In this document: positions 8,378-16,977 of the stretch, in pieces
How the letters are laid out: every line of letters starts with the position of its first letter
Position numbering within the stretch: the stretch's first letter is position 1
Source: Nocardioides sp. Kera G14
GTDB taxonomy: Bacteria > Actinomycetota > Actinomycetes > Propionibacteriales > Nocardioidaceae
Length of the DNA: 64,000 nucleotides
Direction: 5' to 3'
Assembly (NCBI RefSeq): GCF_020715565.1
Contig: NZ_CP085839.1
Coordinates: 868,001 to 932,000 of the forward strand
The notes under the pieces: model-generated
The model's input: only the letters and a program-made list of their open reading frames with translations
What the model was told of the DNA's origin: nothing
Databases searched by the model: none
Made by a program: the position numbers and the translations under genes

Positions 8378-9635
8378 GGGACCTCACCGCCTTGTCGCGC
8401 CAGTCGTCGGGAAGCATGTGGTCGAGCAGGTCGTCGACGCTCACCGCGCCGACGAGACGCCCGTCCTCGTCGACCACGGGGGCCGCGACGAGGTTGTACG
8501 TCGCCAGGTGGGCCGCGACCTCGTCGAGGGTGCTCTCCGGGCGCAACGGCTCCAAGGAGCTGTCGAGCGCGCCCGCGACGAGGGTCGACGGAGGTTCGCG
8601 CAGGAGTCGCTGGATGTGCGCGACGCCCAGGAACTTGCCGGTGGGTGCCTCGAGGGGCGGGCGGCAGATGTAGACGAGCGCGGCGAGGGCAGGGGTGAGC
8701 TCGGGGTTGCGGACATGCGCCAAGGCGTCGGCGATGGTCGCGTCCGGACCGAGGATGACCGGCTCGGGCGTCATCATGGCGCCCGCGGTGTCCTCCTCGT
8801 AGGACATGAGGCGCTTGACGTCCTCGGCCTCGTCGGGCTCCATCAGCTCCAGCAACTGGGCGGCCGTCTCGGGCGGGAGCTCGTTCATCAGGTCGGCGGC
8901 GTCCTCAGGGCTCATCTCCTCGAGGACGTCGGCGGCACGCTCGGAGTCGAGGCCTTCCAGGATCTCGACCTGCTCGTCGTCGGGCAGCTCCTCGAGCACC
9001 TCGGCCAGGCGCTCGTCGTCGAGGCTCGCGACGACCTGGTGGCGGCGCTCGCGCGGCAGGTCGTGCAGCATCTGGGCGGCGTCGGCAGGCCGCATCTCGT
9101 TGATGGCGTGCACGAGCTGGGTGGCCGGCTGGGAGGCAGAGCGCTGGGCGAGGCCGGTGACGTCGTGCCACTCCACGACATGGGTCTGGCCGCGACGCCG
9201 CAGGCCCCCTCTGCCGAACTTCTTGGCGGGCTCCTGCACGGCGACGCGGGAGAGCACCCAGTCGCGGTTCCGGGCCTGCTCCATGGCGACGTCGTAGACG
9301 GTGCCGGTGACGCCGTTGGAGTTGATCGTCACCTGTCGGTCGAACATCTGGCCGATCACGAGGGTCTCGGTCGAGCGCTGCTCGAAGCGGCGCATGTTGA
9401 GCAGGCCCGTGATGAAGACCTGACCGGTGTCGATGCTCGTCACGCGGGTCATCGGTACGAAGATCCGACGACGACCGAAGACCTCGGCGATCATTCCGAG
9501 CACACGCGGCTGGCTGCCTTCGGCCCGGACGCTCACCACGAGGTCCCGGACCTTGCCCACCTGTTCACCGAGGGGGTCGTAGATCGGCAGCCCGACGAGG
9601 CGGGCGACGAAGACGCGCGACGGTGTGGTGCTCAC
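8370..9635 (-). CDS. MgtE N-terminal domain and CBS domain protein
   Basis: The 421-residue protein has a PRC-barrel-like N-terminus (VARLVGLPIYDPLGEQVGKVRDLVV), an MgtE intracellular N domain of acidic helical repeats in the middle (LEELPDDEQVEILEGL, MSPEDAADLMNELPP) and two CBS motifs (about residues 290-410). It has no channel helices, so it is a cytosolic regulatory relative of the MgtE magnesium channel rather than a transporter; magnesium sensing is an inference. The GTG start at 9635 is preceded by TAGCCT at 7 nt. The stop overlaps the DUF1003 start. Confidence 0.88.
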   Translation of the reverse strand: MSTTPSRVFVARLVGLPIYDPLGEQVGKVRDLVVSVRAEGSQPRVLGMIAEVFGRRRIFVPMTRVTSIDTGQVFITGLLNMRRFEQRSTETLVIGQMFDRQVTINSNGVTGTVYDVAMEQARNRDWVLSRVAVQEPAKKFGRGGLRRRGQTHVVEWHDVTGLAQRSASQPATQLVHAINEMRPADAAQMLHDLPRERRHQVVASLDDERLAEVLEELPDDEQVEILEGLDSERAADVLEEMSPEDAADLMNELPPETAAQLLELMEPDEAEDVKRLMSYEEDTAGAMMTPEPVILGPDATIADALAHVRNPELTPALAALVYICRPPLEAPTGKFLGVAHIQRLLREPPSTLVAGALDSSLEPLRPESTLDEVAAHLATYNLVAAPVVDEDGRLVGAVSVDDLLDHMLPDDWRDKAVRSHG

Positions 9636-9642
9636 TGTGCTG

Positions 9643-9648
9643 AGGCTA
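9643..9648 (-). promoter_or_regulatory. Putative -10 box TAGCCT for the MgtE-N/CBS gene
   Basis: TAGCCT on the minus strand ends 7 nt before the GTG at 9635, and no Shine-Dalgarno is present. Confidence 0.5.
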
Positions 9649-9708
9649 GTGGTTAGGCTCCCGAAGGGCTGGCAGGCAGGCCCTGATCGCGATGTGGCAG
9701 GAGTGAAT

Positions 9709-10803
9709 GTGAGCACGCCCCGTAGCCGGCTGGTCGACATCGCCGTGATCGGCGCGATCGTGCTCCTGGTCGGCTCTCTCGTGCTCGTGCAGATCGCGCT
9801 CCGGCACCGCGACTCGGAGTCACGCGTGACGCCGTCGCCCTCCCCGAGCGGCTCCGCCAGCATCCAGCACTCCACCGATGGCCCGACGCCCACGGCCACC
9901 ACGCCGCCGGCGCTGCCCTCGGCGACTGCCCTGCCGTCGGGTGCCTCGACCGGGATCCGTGGTCCGCAGGTCCCGCAGCAGGCCGACCCGAGCAAGGCGC
10001 TGTCCTCCCTGGCGGCGAAGGCCCAGGAGAACGCCGCCCTCCCTCTGGTCTTCCGGGTCGCGACCTTCAACGTGCTGGGCGCCTCCCACACCACCAAGCG
10101 CGGCGACTCCCGGATCAAGACGTCCTACAGCCTGCGGATGAACTACGCGATCCAGGTCCTCGCCGCGCACAAGGCCGACGTCGTCGGCTTCCAGGAGTAC
10201 GAGACCCCGCAGGCGAAGCTCTTCACCAAGCTCGTCGGGCCGGTCTGGGGACTGTGGCCGGAGGCGGGCGGTGGGGGAGCGGACGGGCGCAACTCGATCG
10301 GCTACCTCAAGAAGAAGTGGGAGCTGGTCAAGGGGACCTCCCTGACCATCCCCTACTTCCACGGCAGCGCCTTCCGCTCGCCCGTCGCGCTGCTGCGTGA
10401 CCGCAGCACGGGGCGCGAGGTCTGGTTCATCAGCGTGCACAATCCGGCGACCAACTGCGCGGTCTGTGGAGGCAACAACGACCGCTGGCGCGAGGAGGCG
10501 GTGCAGAAGGAGATCGCTGCCATCCGCCAGCTGCATGCCGACGGCACACCGGTCGTGCTGATGGGGGATATGAACTCCAAGGACGAGTTCTACTGCTCCA
10601 TGGTCGGCTCGGGCCTGGGCGTCACCTTCCCCAACCCCGGCACCGTCAGTGGTACGTCGTGCGTCGGTCCGCGTCCGACGACGATCGACTGGATCCTCGG
10701 CACGCCGGGCATGACCTGGGCGGGGTATGTCCGGGACCGCAGCCAGTTGACCCGGCTCGCGACCGATCACCCTGTCTACTCCGCGACGGCGATCGTCCCC
10801 TGA
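9709..10803 (+). CDS. Secreted or membrane-anchored endonuclease/exonuclease/phosphatase family protein
   Basis: The 364-residue protein has an N-terminal signal anchor (about residues 9-30), a Ser/Thr/Pro-rich linker and an EEP domain. Catalytic motifs are present: VATFNVLG, VVGFQEYE, MGDMNSKDEF and ATDHPVYSA. The family cleaves phosphodiester or phosphoester bonds in nucleic acids, phosphoinositides or sphingomyelin; the substrate here is unknown. GCAGGAG at 9696-9702 favours the GTG at 9709 over the GTG two codons earlier. The two Cys residues in NCAVCGG could form a disulfide. It faces its paralogue at 10819-11919. Confidence 0.82.
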   Translation: MSTPRSRLVDIAVIGAIVLLVGSLVLVQIALRHRDSESRVTPSPSPSGSASIQHSTDGPTPTATTPPALPSATALPSGASTGIRGPQVPQQADPSKALSSLAAKAQENAALPLVFRVATFNVLGASHTTKRGDSRIKTSYSLRMNYAIQVLAAHKADVVGFQEYETPQAKLFTKLVGPVWGLWPEAGGGGADGRNSIGYLKKKWELVKGTSLTIPYFHGSAFRSPVALLRDRSTGREVWFISVHNPATNCAVCGGNNDRWREEAVQKEIAAIRQLHADGTPVVLMGDMNSKDEFYCSMVGSGLGVTFPNPGTVSGTSCVGPRPTTIDWILGTPGMTWAGYVRDRSQLTRLATDHPVYSATAIVP

Positions 10804-10818
10804 GCCGTCAGTCGGCGG

Positions 10819-11919
10819 TCAGTTCTTGAGCGTCGGGTCCGGGCAGAACCAGTAGGTCGTCTGGTGACGCTTGTAGCTCTCGCAGGAGTCGTCGGCCTTC
10901 GCGGGGGCGATCGTCGTGGTCGCGGTGATCATCGGGTGGTCAGACATCCGGGGGCTGTTCCGGGTGCGGTAGTCGCGGTTGTAGTCCGAGAAGGTGACCT
11001 GGTCGTCGCTGCCCCAGATCCAGTCGATCCAGAGGCTCCCTGAGGGTCGGCACGATCCGCCGGTGGAGTGCGAGCCGTCCGAGGACGTCATGTGCGCTCC
11101 GACGGCGATCCGGCAGACGACGGCGCTGCGGTCGTTGAGGTCACCGGTGAAGAAGACCGGCGTGCCGTCGGCGTGCAGCGCGTTGATCCTCGCGATCTCC
11201 TTGCTGATCGCCGCGGAGCGGAAGCCGCCGCACTTGCAGCCGAAGACGTCGGCCGGGTTGTGCACGTTCATCCACCAGACCAGTCGGCCGGTCTCCTTGT
11301 TGCGCAGCAGCACGACCGGCATGTTGCGGCCCTTGCCGAAGAAATAGGGGATCGACTGCATCTGGCCCTCGACCAGCGTCCACACGTCGGGGTCCCACGC
11401 GATCGCGTTCTCGCCGTCGAGCCCGCCGCCCTCGGGATAGGACACGAAGCCACCGGCCGACAACAGCGAGCCGTGCTGGTTCGACTGGAACTCCTGCAGG
11501 CCGACCACGCTCACGCCCTTGGCCCGCAGCAGCGCTCCACCGCGTCCGGCACGGCCGGGTCCGTCCTTGGCATGGCTGGAGCCGAGCACGTTGTAGGAGG
11601 CGGAGACGAACGTCGTCGGCTTGCTCGGGTCACCACTGACGAGGGTCATGCCCTTCTTGGCATACATGGGCTTGAGCTCGGCGAGGGTGTAGATCCGGGT
11701 GGTGAAGCGGACGCCGGGCACCAGCGGCATCGGGCCTGCCGTGGCCGACGGGGATGCGGAGCGGCCCTCGGGCACAGCGGACGGGGTGTCGTCCGTCGTG
11801 CGGAGGACGGCGAACGCGCCCGCGACGAGGGCCGCGACCAGCAGTACGACGGCGACGGCGGCATCGCGCCGAGGCCTGCTTCTCCGGGGCCGCGGTCGCT
11901 CGCCCGCATGTCGCCCCAT
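10819..11919 (-). CDS. Secreted or membrane-anchored endonuclease/exonuclease/phosphatase family protein, paralogue
   Basis: The 366-residue protein has a basic N-terminus, one membrane helix (about residues 21-40), a Ser/Pro linker and an EEP domain with YNVLGSSH, VVGLQEFQ, TGDLNDRSA and MSDHPMITA. It shares layout and motifs with the convergent gene at 9709, ending only 15 bases away, so the two look like an inverted duplicate that has diverged. The ATG at 11919 is preceded by TAGCAT at 7 nt. The tail has two extra Cys residues (DDSCESYKRHQTTYWFCPD). Confidence 0.82.
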   Translation of the reverse strand: MGRHAGERPRPRRSRPRRDAAVAVVLLVAALVAGAFAVLRTTDDTPSAVPEGRSASPSATAGPMPLVPGVRFTTRIYTLAELKPMYAKKGMTLVSGDPSKPTTFVSASYNVLGSSHAKDGPGRAGRGGALLRAKGVSVVGLQEFQSNQHGSLLSAGGFVSYPEGGGLDGENAIAWDPDVWTLVEGQMQSIPYFFGKGRNMPVVLLRNKETGRLVWWMNVHNPADVFGCKCGGFRSAAISKEIARINALHADGTPVFFTGDLNDRSAVVCRIAVGAHMTSSDGSHSTGGSCRPSGSLWIDWIWGSDDQVTFSDYNRDYRTRNSPRMSDHPMITATTTIAPAKADDSCESYKRHQTTYWFCPDPTLKN

Positions 11920-11926
11920 GCCCGGG

Positions 11927-11932
11927 ATGCTA
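11927..11932 (-). promoter_or_regulatory. Putative -10 box TAGCAT for the EEP gene starting at 11919
   Basis: TAGCAT on the minus strand ends 7 nt before the ATG. Confidence 0.5.
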
Positions 11933-11969
11933 CGACCGGGCGTGTCGGGTATCCCACTCGCCCTCTTGG

Positions 11970-11983
11970 CTACTAGCGAGTAA
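11970..11983. promoter_or_regulatory. TetR-type operator candidate, copy 1
   Basis: CTACTAGCGAGTAA matches the pattern YTACTNGYGAGTAR found three times in the window. It lies 41 nt before the acyl-CoA dehydrogenase ATG and overlaps a possible -10 box TAACAT (11981-11986). Repressor binding here would block the promoter. Confidence 0.6.
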
Positions 11984-12023
11984 CATCCGCACGGTTGCCG
12001 TCACCGACACAGAGGAGCCACCC

Positions 12024-13217
12024 ATGGGACGCCTTGCCCAGACCGAAGGTCTCACCGACATCCAGCAGGACATCCTGTCGGCGGTCCACCAGTTCGTGGA
12101 GGACAAGATCATCCCGGCGGCCCAGGAGCTCGAGCACTCCGACACCTACCCGCAGGAGATCGTCGACGGGCTCAAGGAGCTCGGCGTCTTCGGTCTGACG
12201 ATCCCCGAGGAGTTCGGCGGTCTCGGTGAGTCGCTGCTGACCTACGCCCTTGTGGTCGAGGAGATCGCCCGCGGCTGGATGAGCGTCAGCGGCGTCATCA
12301 ACACGCACTTCATCGTGGCCTACCTGCTGATGCAGCACGGCACGGACGAACAGAAGCAGAAGTACCTCCCCGGCATGGCGACCGGTGAGATCCGTGGCGC
12401 CTTCTCGATGTCCGAGCCGGGCCTCGGCTCCGACGTCTCCGCCGTGAGCACCAAGGCCACCAAGCAGGAGGACGGCTCCTACTCGATCACCGGCCAGAAG
12501 ATGTGGCTCACCAACGGCGGCACGTCGACGCTGGTCGCGCTGCTCACGAAGACCGACGAGGGCGCCGAGTCGGTCTACAAGAACATGACCACCTTCCTCG
12601 TGGAGAAGGAGCCCGGCTTCGGGGAGACCGCCCAGGGTGTCACCGTCCCCGGCAAGCTCGACAAGATGGGCTACAAGGGCGTGGAGACGACCGAGCTCAT
12701 CCTCGAGGGTCACCAGATCAGCGCCGACCAGATCCTCGGCGGCACGCCGGGCAAGGGCTTCTTCCAGATGATGGACGGCGTCGAGGTCGGCCGGGTCAAC
12801 GTCGCCGCCCGCGCCTGTGGCCTGGCGATCCGCGGCTTCGAGCTCGGCATCAACTACGCCCAGCAGCGCAAGACCTTCGGCAAGGTCATCGCCGACCACC
12901 AGGCCGTCCTCTTCCGCCTCGCGGAGATGGCGACCAAGGTCGAGACGATCCACGCGATGATGGTCCGCGCGGCGCGCCTCAAGGACACCGGGAAGCGGAT
13001 GGACGTCGAGGCCGGCATGGCCAAGATGCTGGCCTCGGAGTTCGCCAACGAGGTCGTCGAGGACTCCTTCCGGATCCACGGCGGTTACGGCTACTCCAAG
13101 GAGTACGAGATCGAGCGGCTCATGCGTGAGGTCAAGTTCATGCTCATCGGTGAGGGCACCTCGGACATCCAGAAGATGATCATCGGGCGCTCGCTGCTCA
13201 AGGACTACAAGCTCTGA
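12024..13217 (+). CDS. Acyl-CoA dehydrogenase
   Basis: The 397-residue protein is a full-length acyl-CoA dehydrogenase: an N-terminal helical domain, the flavin/substrate strand motif AFSMSEPGLGSDVS (about residues 131-144), a middle beta domain, and a C-terminal helical domain with RKTFGKVIADHQAVLFRLAEMA, RIHGGYGYSKEYEIER and EGTSDIQKMIIGRSLL. The catalytic base would be the Glu of IGEGTSDIQ, as in short-chain enzymes. It oxidises acyl-CoA to enoyl-CoA, passing electrons to ETF. The ATG at 12024 has a good AGAGGAG. An operator-like palindrome lies upstream, suggesting control by the TetR regulator encoded at 30949. Confidence 0.93.
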   Translation: MGRLAQTEGLTDIQQDILSAVHQFVEDKIIPAAQELEHSDTYPQEIVDGLKELGVFGLTIPEEFGGLGESLLTYALVVEEIARGWMSVSGVINTHFIVAYLLMQHGTDEQKQKYLPGMATGEIRGAFSMSEPGLGSDVSAVSTKATKQEDGSYSITGQKMWLTNGGTSTLVALLTKTDEGAESVYKNMTTFLVEKEPGFGETAQGVTVPGKLDKMGYKGVETTELILEGHQISADQILGGTPGKGFFQMMDGVEVGRVNVAARACGLAIRGFELGINYAQQRKTFGKVIADHQAVLFRLAEMATKVETIHAMMVRAARLKDTGKRMDVEAGMAKMLASEFANEVVEDSFRIHGGYGYSKEYEIERLMREVKFMLIGEGTSDIQKMIIGRSLLKDYKL

Positions 13218-13239
13218 GTTCTATGGGAGGGTGGTGGCC

Positions 13240-13989
13240 GTGTTCGACCGCTTCCGCCGACCCCGTGAGCCCGAGTTCGTCTTCGTCGTCACGTTCGGCC
13301 GGTCCGGCTCGACCCTGATCCAGGGACTGCTCAACACCCTTCCGCGCACGCTGGTCCGGGGCGAGAACGGCTTCTTCCTCGGCGGCTTCTTCGCCGGTAC
13401 GTCGGCCGCGACCGCCTTCGCCGAGCGGCATGCCAAGCATCGGCCGGGGAAACCGGTCAGCGCCTTCTACGGCGTCCGCGCGCTGACCCCGGAGCGCTTC
13501 GCCCGTCATGTGCGGGCGCTCTCGACCGAGGTGCTCCTCGGCAAGCAGGACCCGCGCGGCATCGACCGCCTCGGGTTCAAGGAGGTGCTCTGGCACCAGA
13601 TCGAGGAGGCGGACACCGCGGCCTTCTTCGACTGGTTCGACCTCGTCTTCCCCGGCGCGAAGTACGTGCTCAACACCCGCAACGTCTCCGACGCACTGGG
13701 CTCGGGCTTCTGGCAGAAGCGCGACCCCGACCATGCGGTCTCCGCCACCGCCCGGGTCCAGGAGATCCAGGCGTTCCTCCGCGAGACCCGCTCCGAACGG
13801 GTCTTCGACACGTCGTACGAGGTGATCACGGGCGACGACGTCGCCGCCTCCGACGCGCAGTTGCGCGGGCTCGCCACCTTCGTCACCGGCGGCTGCAGCG
13901 ACGAGCTCCTCGCCGAGCTCCGGGCGACGCTCGCCGTCGGGCACGGGCCCGCGCCCTTCGGCAAGTCGCGGGCCGACTCGCGTGGCTGA
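13240..13989 (+). CDS. Sulfotransferase family protein
   Basis: The 249-residue protein begins with the 5'-phosphosulfate loop motif VTFGRSGSTLIQGLLN (about residues 14-29) and has a later 3'-phosphate motif, VLNTRNVSDALGSGF (about 145). It should transfer sulfate from PAPS, probably to a carbohydrate or lipid. GGGAGG at 13225-13230 is too close to the GTGs at 13231 and 13234 but ideally placed for the GTG at 13240. It follows the acyl-CoA dehydrogenase by 22 bases and overlaps the next sulfotransferase by 8 bases, so it is operonic. Confidence 0.8.
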   Translation: MFDRFRRPREPEFVFVVTFGRSGSTLIQGLLNTLPRTLVRGENGFFLGGFFAGTSAATAFAERHAKHRPGKPVSAFYGVRALTPERFARHVRALSTEVLLGKQDPRGIDRLGFKEVLWHQIEEADTAAFFDWFDLVFPGAKYVLNTRNVSDALGSGFWQKRDPDHAVSATARVQEIQAFLRETRSERVFDTSYEVITGDDVAASDAQLRGLATFVTGGCSDELLAELRATLAVGHGPAPFGKSRADSRG

Positions 13990-14914
13990 ACGGGTCGTCC
14001 TCCACGTCGGACTGATGAAGTCCGGCACGAGCTACCTCCAGCGCCGTCTCGGCTCCGCCGCCGACCCCCTGGCCGCAGCCGGCGTCCTCTTCCCCGGCCC
14101 GGAGTGGCGGGTCCAGGTGGACGCGGTCGGCGACGCTCTCGGCCGCGGTACCGGACAGGAGCCGATGGCCACCGGCGCCTGGCACCGCCTGGTCGCGGAG
14201 ATCGACGCCCACCCGGGGACCGCGATCGTCTCGATGGAGTGGCTCACGCCCTCGCCGGCAGCCAAGCTCGCCCGGGTCGTGGAGTCCTTCCCGAGCTCAC
14301 GGGTGGAGGCGGTGGTCACCGTCCGCGACCTCGGCCGCACCGTCCCCTCGATGTGGCAGGAGTCGCTCAAGAACGGCCGGTCCCACACCTTCGCCGACTA
14401 CGTGACCGACGTACGCCGACGGGCCGGTCGCACCAGCTTCTGGAACGAGCAGGACGCCGGTTCCGTCGTGGCCAAGTGGGCCGGCCTCGTCGGTGTGGAC
14501 GCGACCACCGTCGTGACGCTGCCACCGCCCGGGGCCGACCGCGAGCTGCTCTGGCAGCGGTTCTGCGAGGCCGCCGGCATCGACCCCGCTGCGGCCGCGC
14601 CGGTGCCCTCGTCCAACGAGTCGCTCAGCGCCGAGGCCGCCGAGGTGCTGCGTCGGGTCAACCTCGCCCTCGAGCCGGTCGGCCTCTCGGCGTCGGACTA
14701 CTCCCGCCTGGTGAAGTTCCCCCTCGCCAAGGGAGTGCTGTCCGCGCGACGCCCCGGTGAGCAGGCGATCGGGTTCCGTGCTCGCCGGTGGGTGCAGGCA
14801 CTGGCCCGCGAGCAGCAGCAGGTGATCGCCGCGACCGGTGTCCGGATCGTCGGCGATCTCGCCGACCTCGAGGCACGGTCGGTCCCCGGCCGGCTCCTGC
14901 GGGGTGCGCGATGA
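13982..14914 (+). CDS. Sulfotransferase-like protein, first copy of a duplicated module
   Basis: The 310-residue protein starts with VVLHVGLMKSGTSYLQRRL, a PAPS 5'-phosphosulfate loop (KSGTS), and has VVTVRDLGRTVPSMWQ as the likely 3'-phosphate-binding segment. The C-terminal half has AEVLRRVNLALEPVG, shared with the protein at 15846. It starts with GTG at 13982, inside the preceding gene, and its stop overlaps the ATG of the next glycosyltransferase-like gene. With that gene it forms a two-gene unit repeated just downstream. The acceptor is unknown; a cell-surface glycan is likely. Confidence 0.72.
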   Translation: MAERVVLHVGLMKSGTSYLQRRLGSAADPLAAAGVLFPGPEWRVQVDAVGDALGRGTGQEPMATGAWHRLVAEIDAHPGTAIVSMEWLTPSPAAKLARVVESFPSSRVEAVVTVRDLGRTVPSMWQESLKNGRSHTFADYVTDVRRRAGRTSFWNEQDAGSVVAKWAGLVGVDATTVVTLPPPGADRELLWQRFCEAAGIDPAAAAPVPSSNESLSAEAAEVLRRVNLALEPVGLSASDYSRLVKFPLAKGVLSARRPGEQAIGFRARRWVQALAREQQQVIAATGVRIVGDLADLEARSVPGRLLRGAR

Positions 14915-15849
14915 GGCTCTTCGGGCGGTCGGCGAAGCCGGGCCAGGAGGCGGAGACGACCGAGCCGGCGGCGTACGAGCCACGCGGGGGCAGTGCGCGG
15001 ATCGCGGCCCTGACCATGGCCCGCGACGAGGGCGCGATGCTGCGCCGGTGGGTGGAGCATCACGCGGGTCTCGTCGGGCTCGAGGCGGTCGTGGTCCTCG
15101 ACGACCACAGCGTCGACGGATCGACGGACGGACTGGGGTGCACCGTCCACCACCTGCCCGACCTCGACGGGCTGCCCTTCGAGCGGACCCGGATGACGCT
15201 CGTGAGCAAGTTCGCGGAGGCGCTGCTGGTCGTGCACGACTACGTCGTCTTCCTCGATGCCGACGAGTTCCTTGCGCTCGGCCCGGACTATCCGACGCTC
15301 TCGGCGCTGCTCGCCACCCGCGGCTGGCCGGCCGCGCTCGGACCGCTGGGCCTCAACGTCGTGCACCTTCCAGGGGAGCCGCCGCTGGACCTCGACCAGC
15401 CGCTCCTGGCACAGCGCGCCGGGGCGGTCTTCACGCCGCTGATGTGCAAGCCGGTGCTCAAGCGGACCGAGGCCGCCTGGGCGAGGGCCTCGCATGCGCT
15501 GCGTGCCCCGTACGCGGTCGACCCCGGGCTGTTCCTGCTCCACCTGAAGTTCGCCGACCGCGACCGGCTCGCCACGATGGCTGCCCGACGCCACGACGCC
15601 TTCCGCACCCAGGGCCGCGCACGCGGCTCGAGCTGGGAGTCCGAGGCCGACGACATCGTCGCCGCGCTCGACCGCGCGGTCGCCGGCGTCAACGCGGCTG
15701 AGCTGCCCGCTCTCGCGCCGGAGACGCTCGACCTCGACGCCCTCGTCACCGAGCAGGACGGAGTCTGGCGACCGCCCCGCGAGGGCCAGCTCCAAGCCCT
15801 CGCCCGGGGGCCGGTGGTCGCGATCCCGACACTAGGATCCTCGCTGTGA
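14911..15849 (+). CDS. Family 2-type glycosyltransferase, first copy of a duplicated module
   Basis: The 312-residue protein has the GT-A fold signs of the Glyco_tranf_2_4 group: RIAALTMARDEGAMLRRWVEHH near residue 30, VVVLDDHSVDGSTD and FLDADEFLAL, the last being the DxD metal-binding motif. There is no membrane segment. It probably transfers a sugar from a nucleotide donor in the cytosol. The ATG overlaps the stop of the sulfotransferase-like gene (ATGA), and its stop overlaps the GTG of the next one. It is clearly paralogous to the protein at 16978. Confidence 0.78.
   Translation: MRLFGRSAKPGQEAETTEPAAYEPRGGSARIAALTMARDEGAMLRRWVEHHAGLVGLEAVVVLDDHSVDGSTDGLGCTVHHLPDLDGLPFERTRMTLVSKFAEALLVVHDYVVFLDADEFLALGPDYPTLSALLATRGWPAALGPLGLNVVHLPGEPPLDLDQPLLAQRAGAVFTPLMCKPVLKRTEAAWARASHALRAPYAVDPGLFLLHLKFADRDRLATMAARRHDAFRTQGRARGSSWESEADDIVAALDRAVAGVNAAELPALAPETLDLDALVTEQDGVWRPPREGQLQALARGPVVAIPTLGSSL
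15833..15838 (+). promoter_or_regulatory. Putative internal -10 box TAGGAT
   Basis: TAGGAT ends 7 nt before the GTG at 15846, so the second sulfotransferase-glycosyltransferase unit may have its own leaderless promoter. Confidence 0.45.
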
Positions 15850-16970
15850 CGCGCCCGCTCTTCGTCCATCTCGGGACCAGCAAGTCCGGCACCTCCTCTC
15901 TCCAGGCCGGGATCTGGAACTCGGTCGAGGCGATGGCGGCGGCCGGTGTCGGGCTGCCGTTCCGCACCCGGGGCGCCCACCTCGACGGACTGCTGCGTCC
16001 GCTCGGCTGGCGACCGGTCGATGCCTTCGACGGCGCCGTCGACGAGGCCTTGCTGGCCGGGGTGCCCGCACGCTTGCGGGAGACGCCCGGCGACCTCCTG
16101 CTGGTGACCAACGAGGACCTCGCGGAGGTCGGTCCCTCCCAGGCGGCACGCATCGTCGAGCTGGCCTCCGAGGCCGACCTCGAGGTCCACCTCGTCCTCA
16201 CCATGCGGGGCTGGGCCGACCAGATCCCCAGCGAGTACCAGCAGTTCATCAAGCACCGGATGACGCTCACCTACCCGGAGTTCCTTGGCGACGTACGACG
16301 CCACAGCGATGGTTCGGGAGGGGAGTGGGCCGAGCGGTACTGGCGCCGCCAGGACCCGGGCCGCATCCTCGACGCGTGGGCCGGGCTCGTGCCGGCCGAG
16401 CGCACCCACGTCATCTCCGTGCCGCCGTTCAAAGTGGACCCCGACGGCGTCTTCCGGATGATGGGGGAGGCCGTCGGCTTCGACGACTCGGTCATCGAGC
16501 GCCCGACGCGTGCCCTCAACTCCTCCTACGGCGTTGTCGAGGCCGAGGTGTGGCGCCGGGTCAACCTCGCCCTCGGCGACCGCCTCCCCGACTTCGTCCG
16601 CGACTACGGCCGCAACGTCCGCTACCCGTTCGTGCTCGGCTCCCTGCCCACTCAGGCGAGCGCTCGGTTCACGCTGCCGCCGGAGGAGCTCGGCTGGGTC
16701 ACCGAATATGCGCAGCGCTCCATCGACGAGCTCCGCTCGCGTGCGTACGTCGTCCACGGCGACCTCGACGGGCTGCTGCCCCGCGAGGGGGTCGCGAAGC
16801 CTCTCGTCGTTCCCACGACCGAGGAGGTGGCCGAGGCCGCGGTGAAGCTCGTCGCCGACTTCGCCGTCTACACGAGCGGCCGGGTCGAGCGGATCCGCGC
16901 CCAAGGGCACGCCCAGGGCCGGGCGTCGGCCGAGGCGGAGAAGCCGCGCCGCCGCCGATGGCTGCGGTGA
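15846..16970 (+). CDS. Sulfotransferase-like protein, second copy of a duplicated module
   Basis: The 374-residue protein starts with LFVHLGTSKSGTSSLQAGIW, again a PAPS-binding loop, and has VLTMRGWADQIPSEYQQF as the second nucleotide-binding segment. AEVWRRVNLALGDRLP aligns with the equivalent stretch in the protein at 13982. A charged Arg/Ala-rich tail ends the protein. The GTG start overlaps the previous stop, and a TAGGAT box 7 nt upstream may add a separate promoter. The family places it in PAPS-dependent sulfation; the acceptor is unknown. Confidence 0.72.
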   Translation: MTRPLFVHLGTSKSGTSSLQAGIWNSVEAMAAAGVGLPFRTRGAHLDGLLRPLGWRPVDAFDGAVDEALLAGVPARLRETPGDLLLVTNEDLAEVGPSQAARIVELASEADLEVHLVLTMRGWADQIPSEYQQFIKHRMTLTYPEFLGDVRRHSDGSGGEWAERYWRRQDPGRILDAWAGLVPAERTHVISVPPFKVDPDGVFRMMGEAVGFDDSVIERPTRALNSSYGVVEAEVWRRVNLALGDRLPDFVRDYGRNVRYPFVLGSLPTQASARFTLPPEELGWVTEYAQRSIDELRSRAYVVHGDLDGLLPREGVAKPLVVPTTEEVAEAAVKLVADFAVYTSGRVERIRAQGHAQGRASAEAEKPRRRRWLR

Positions 16971-16977
16971 GGCGCCG

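Noticed and set aside
8280..9656. 458-codon open frame on the plus strand opposite the MgtE-N/CBS gene
   Set aside because: It is an antisense shadow; the minus-strand product has clear domains and a leaderless promoter, and the plus-strand translation is low-complexity Arg/Gly/His-rich.
12024..13217. HsaA-type monooxygenase instead of acyl-CoA dehydrogenase
   Set aside because: It has the EGTSDIQ catalytic region and GGYGY motif of true acyl-CoA dehydrogenases, unlike the two oxygenases at 56190 and 59609.
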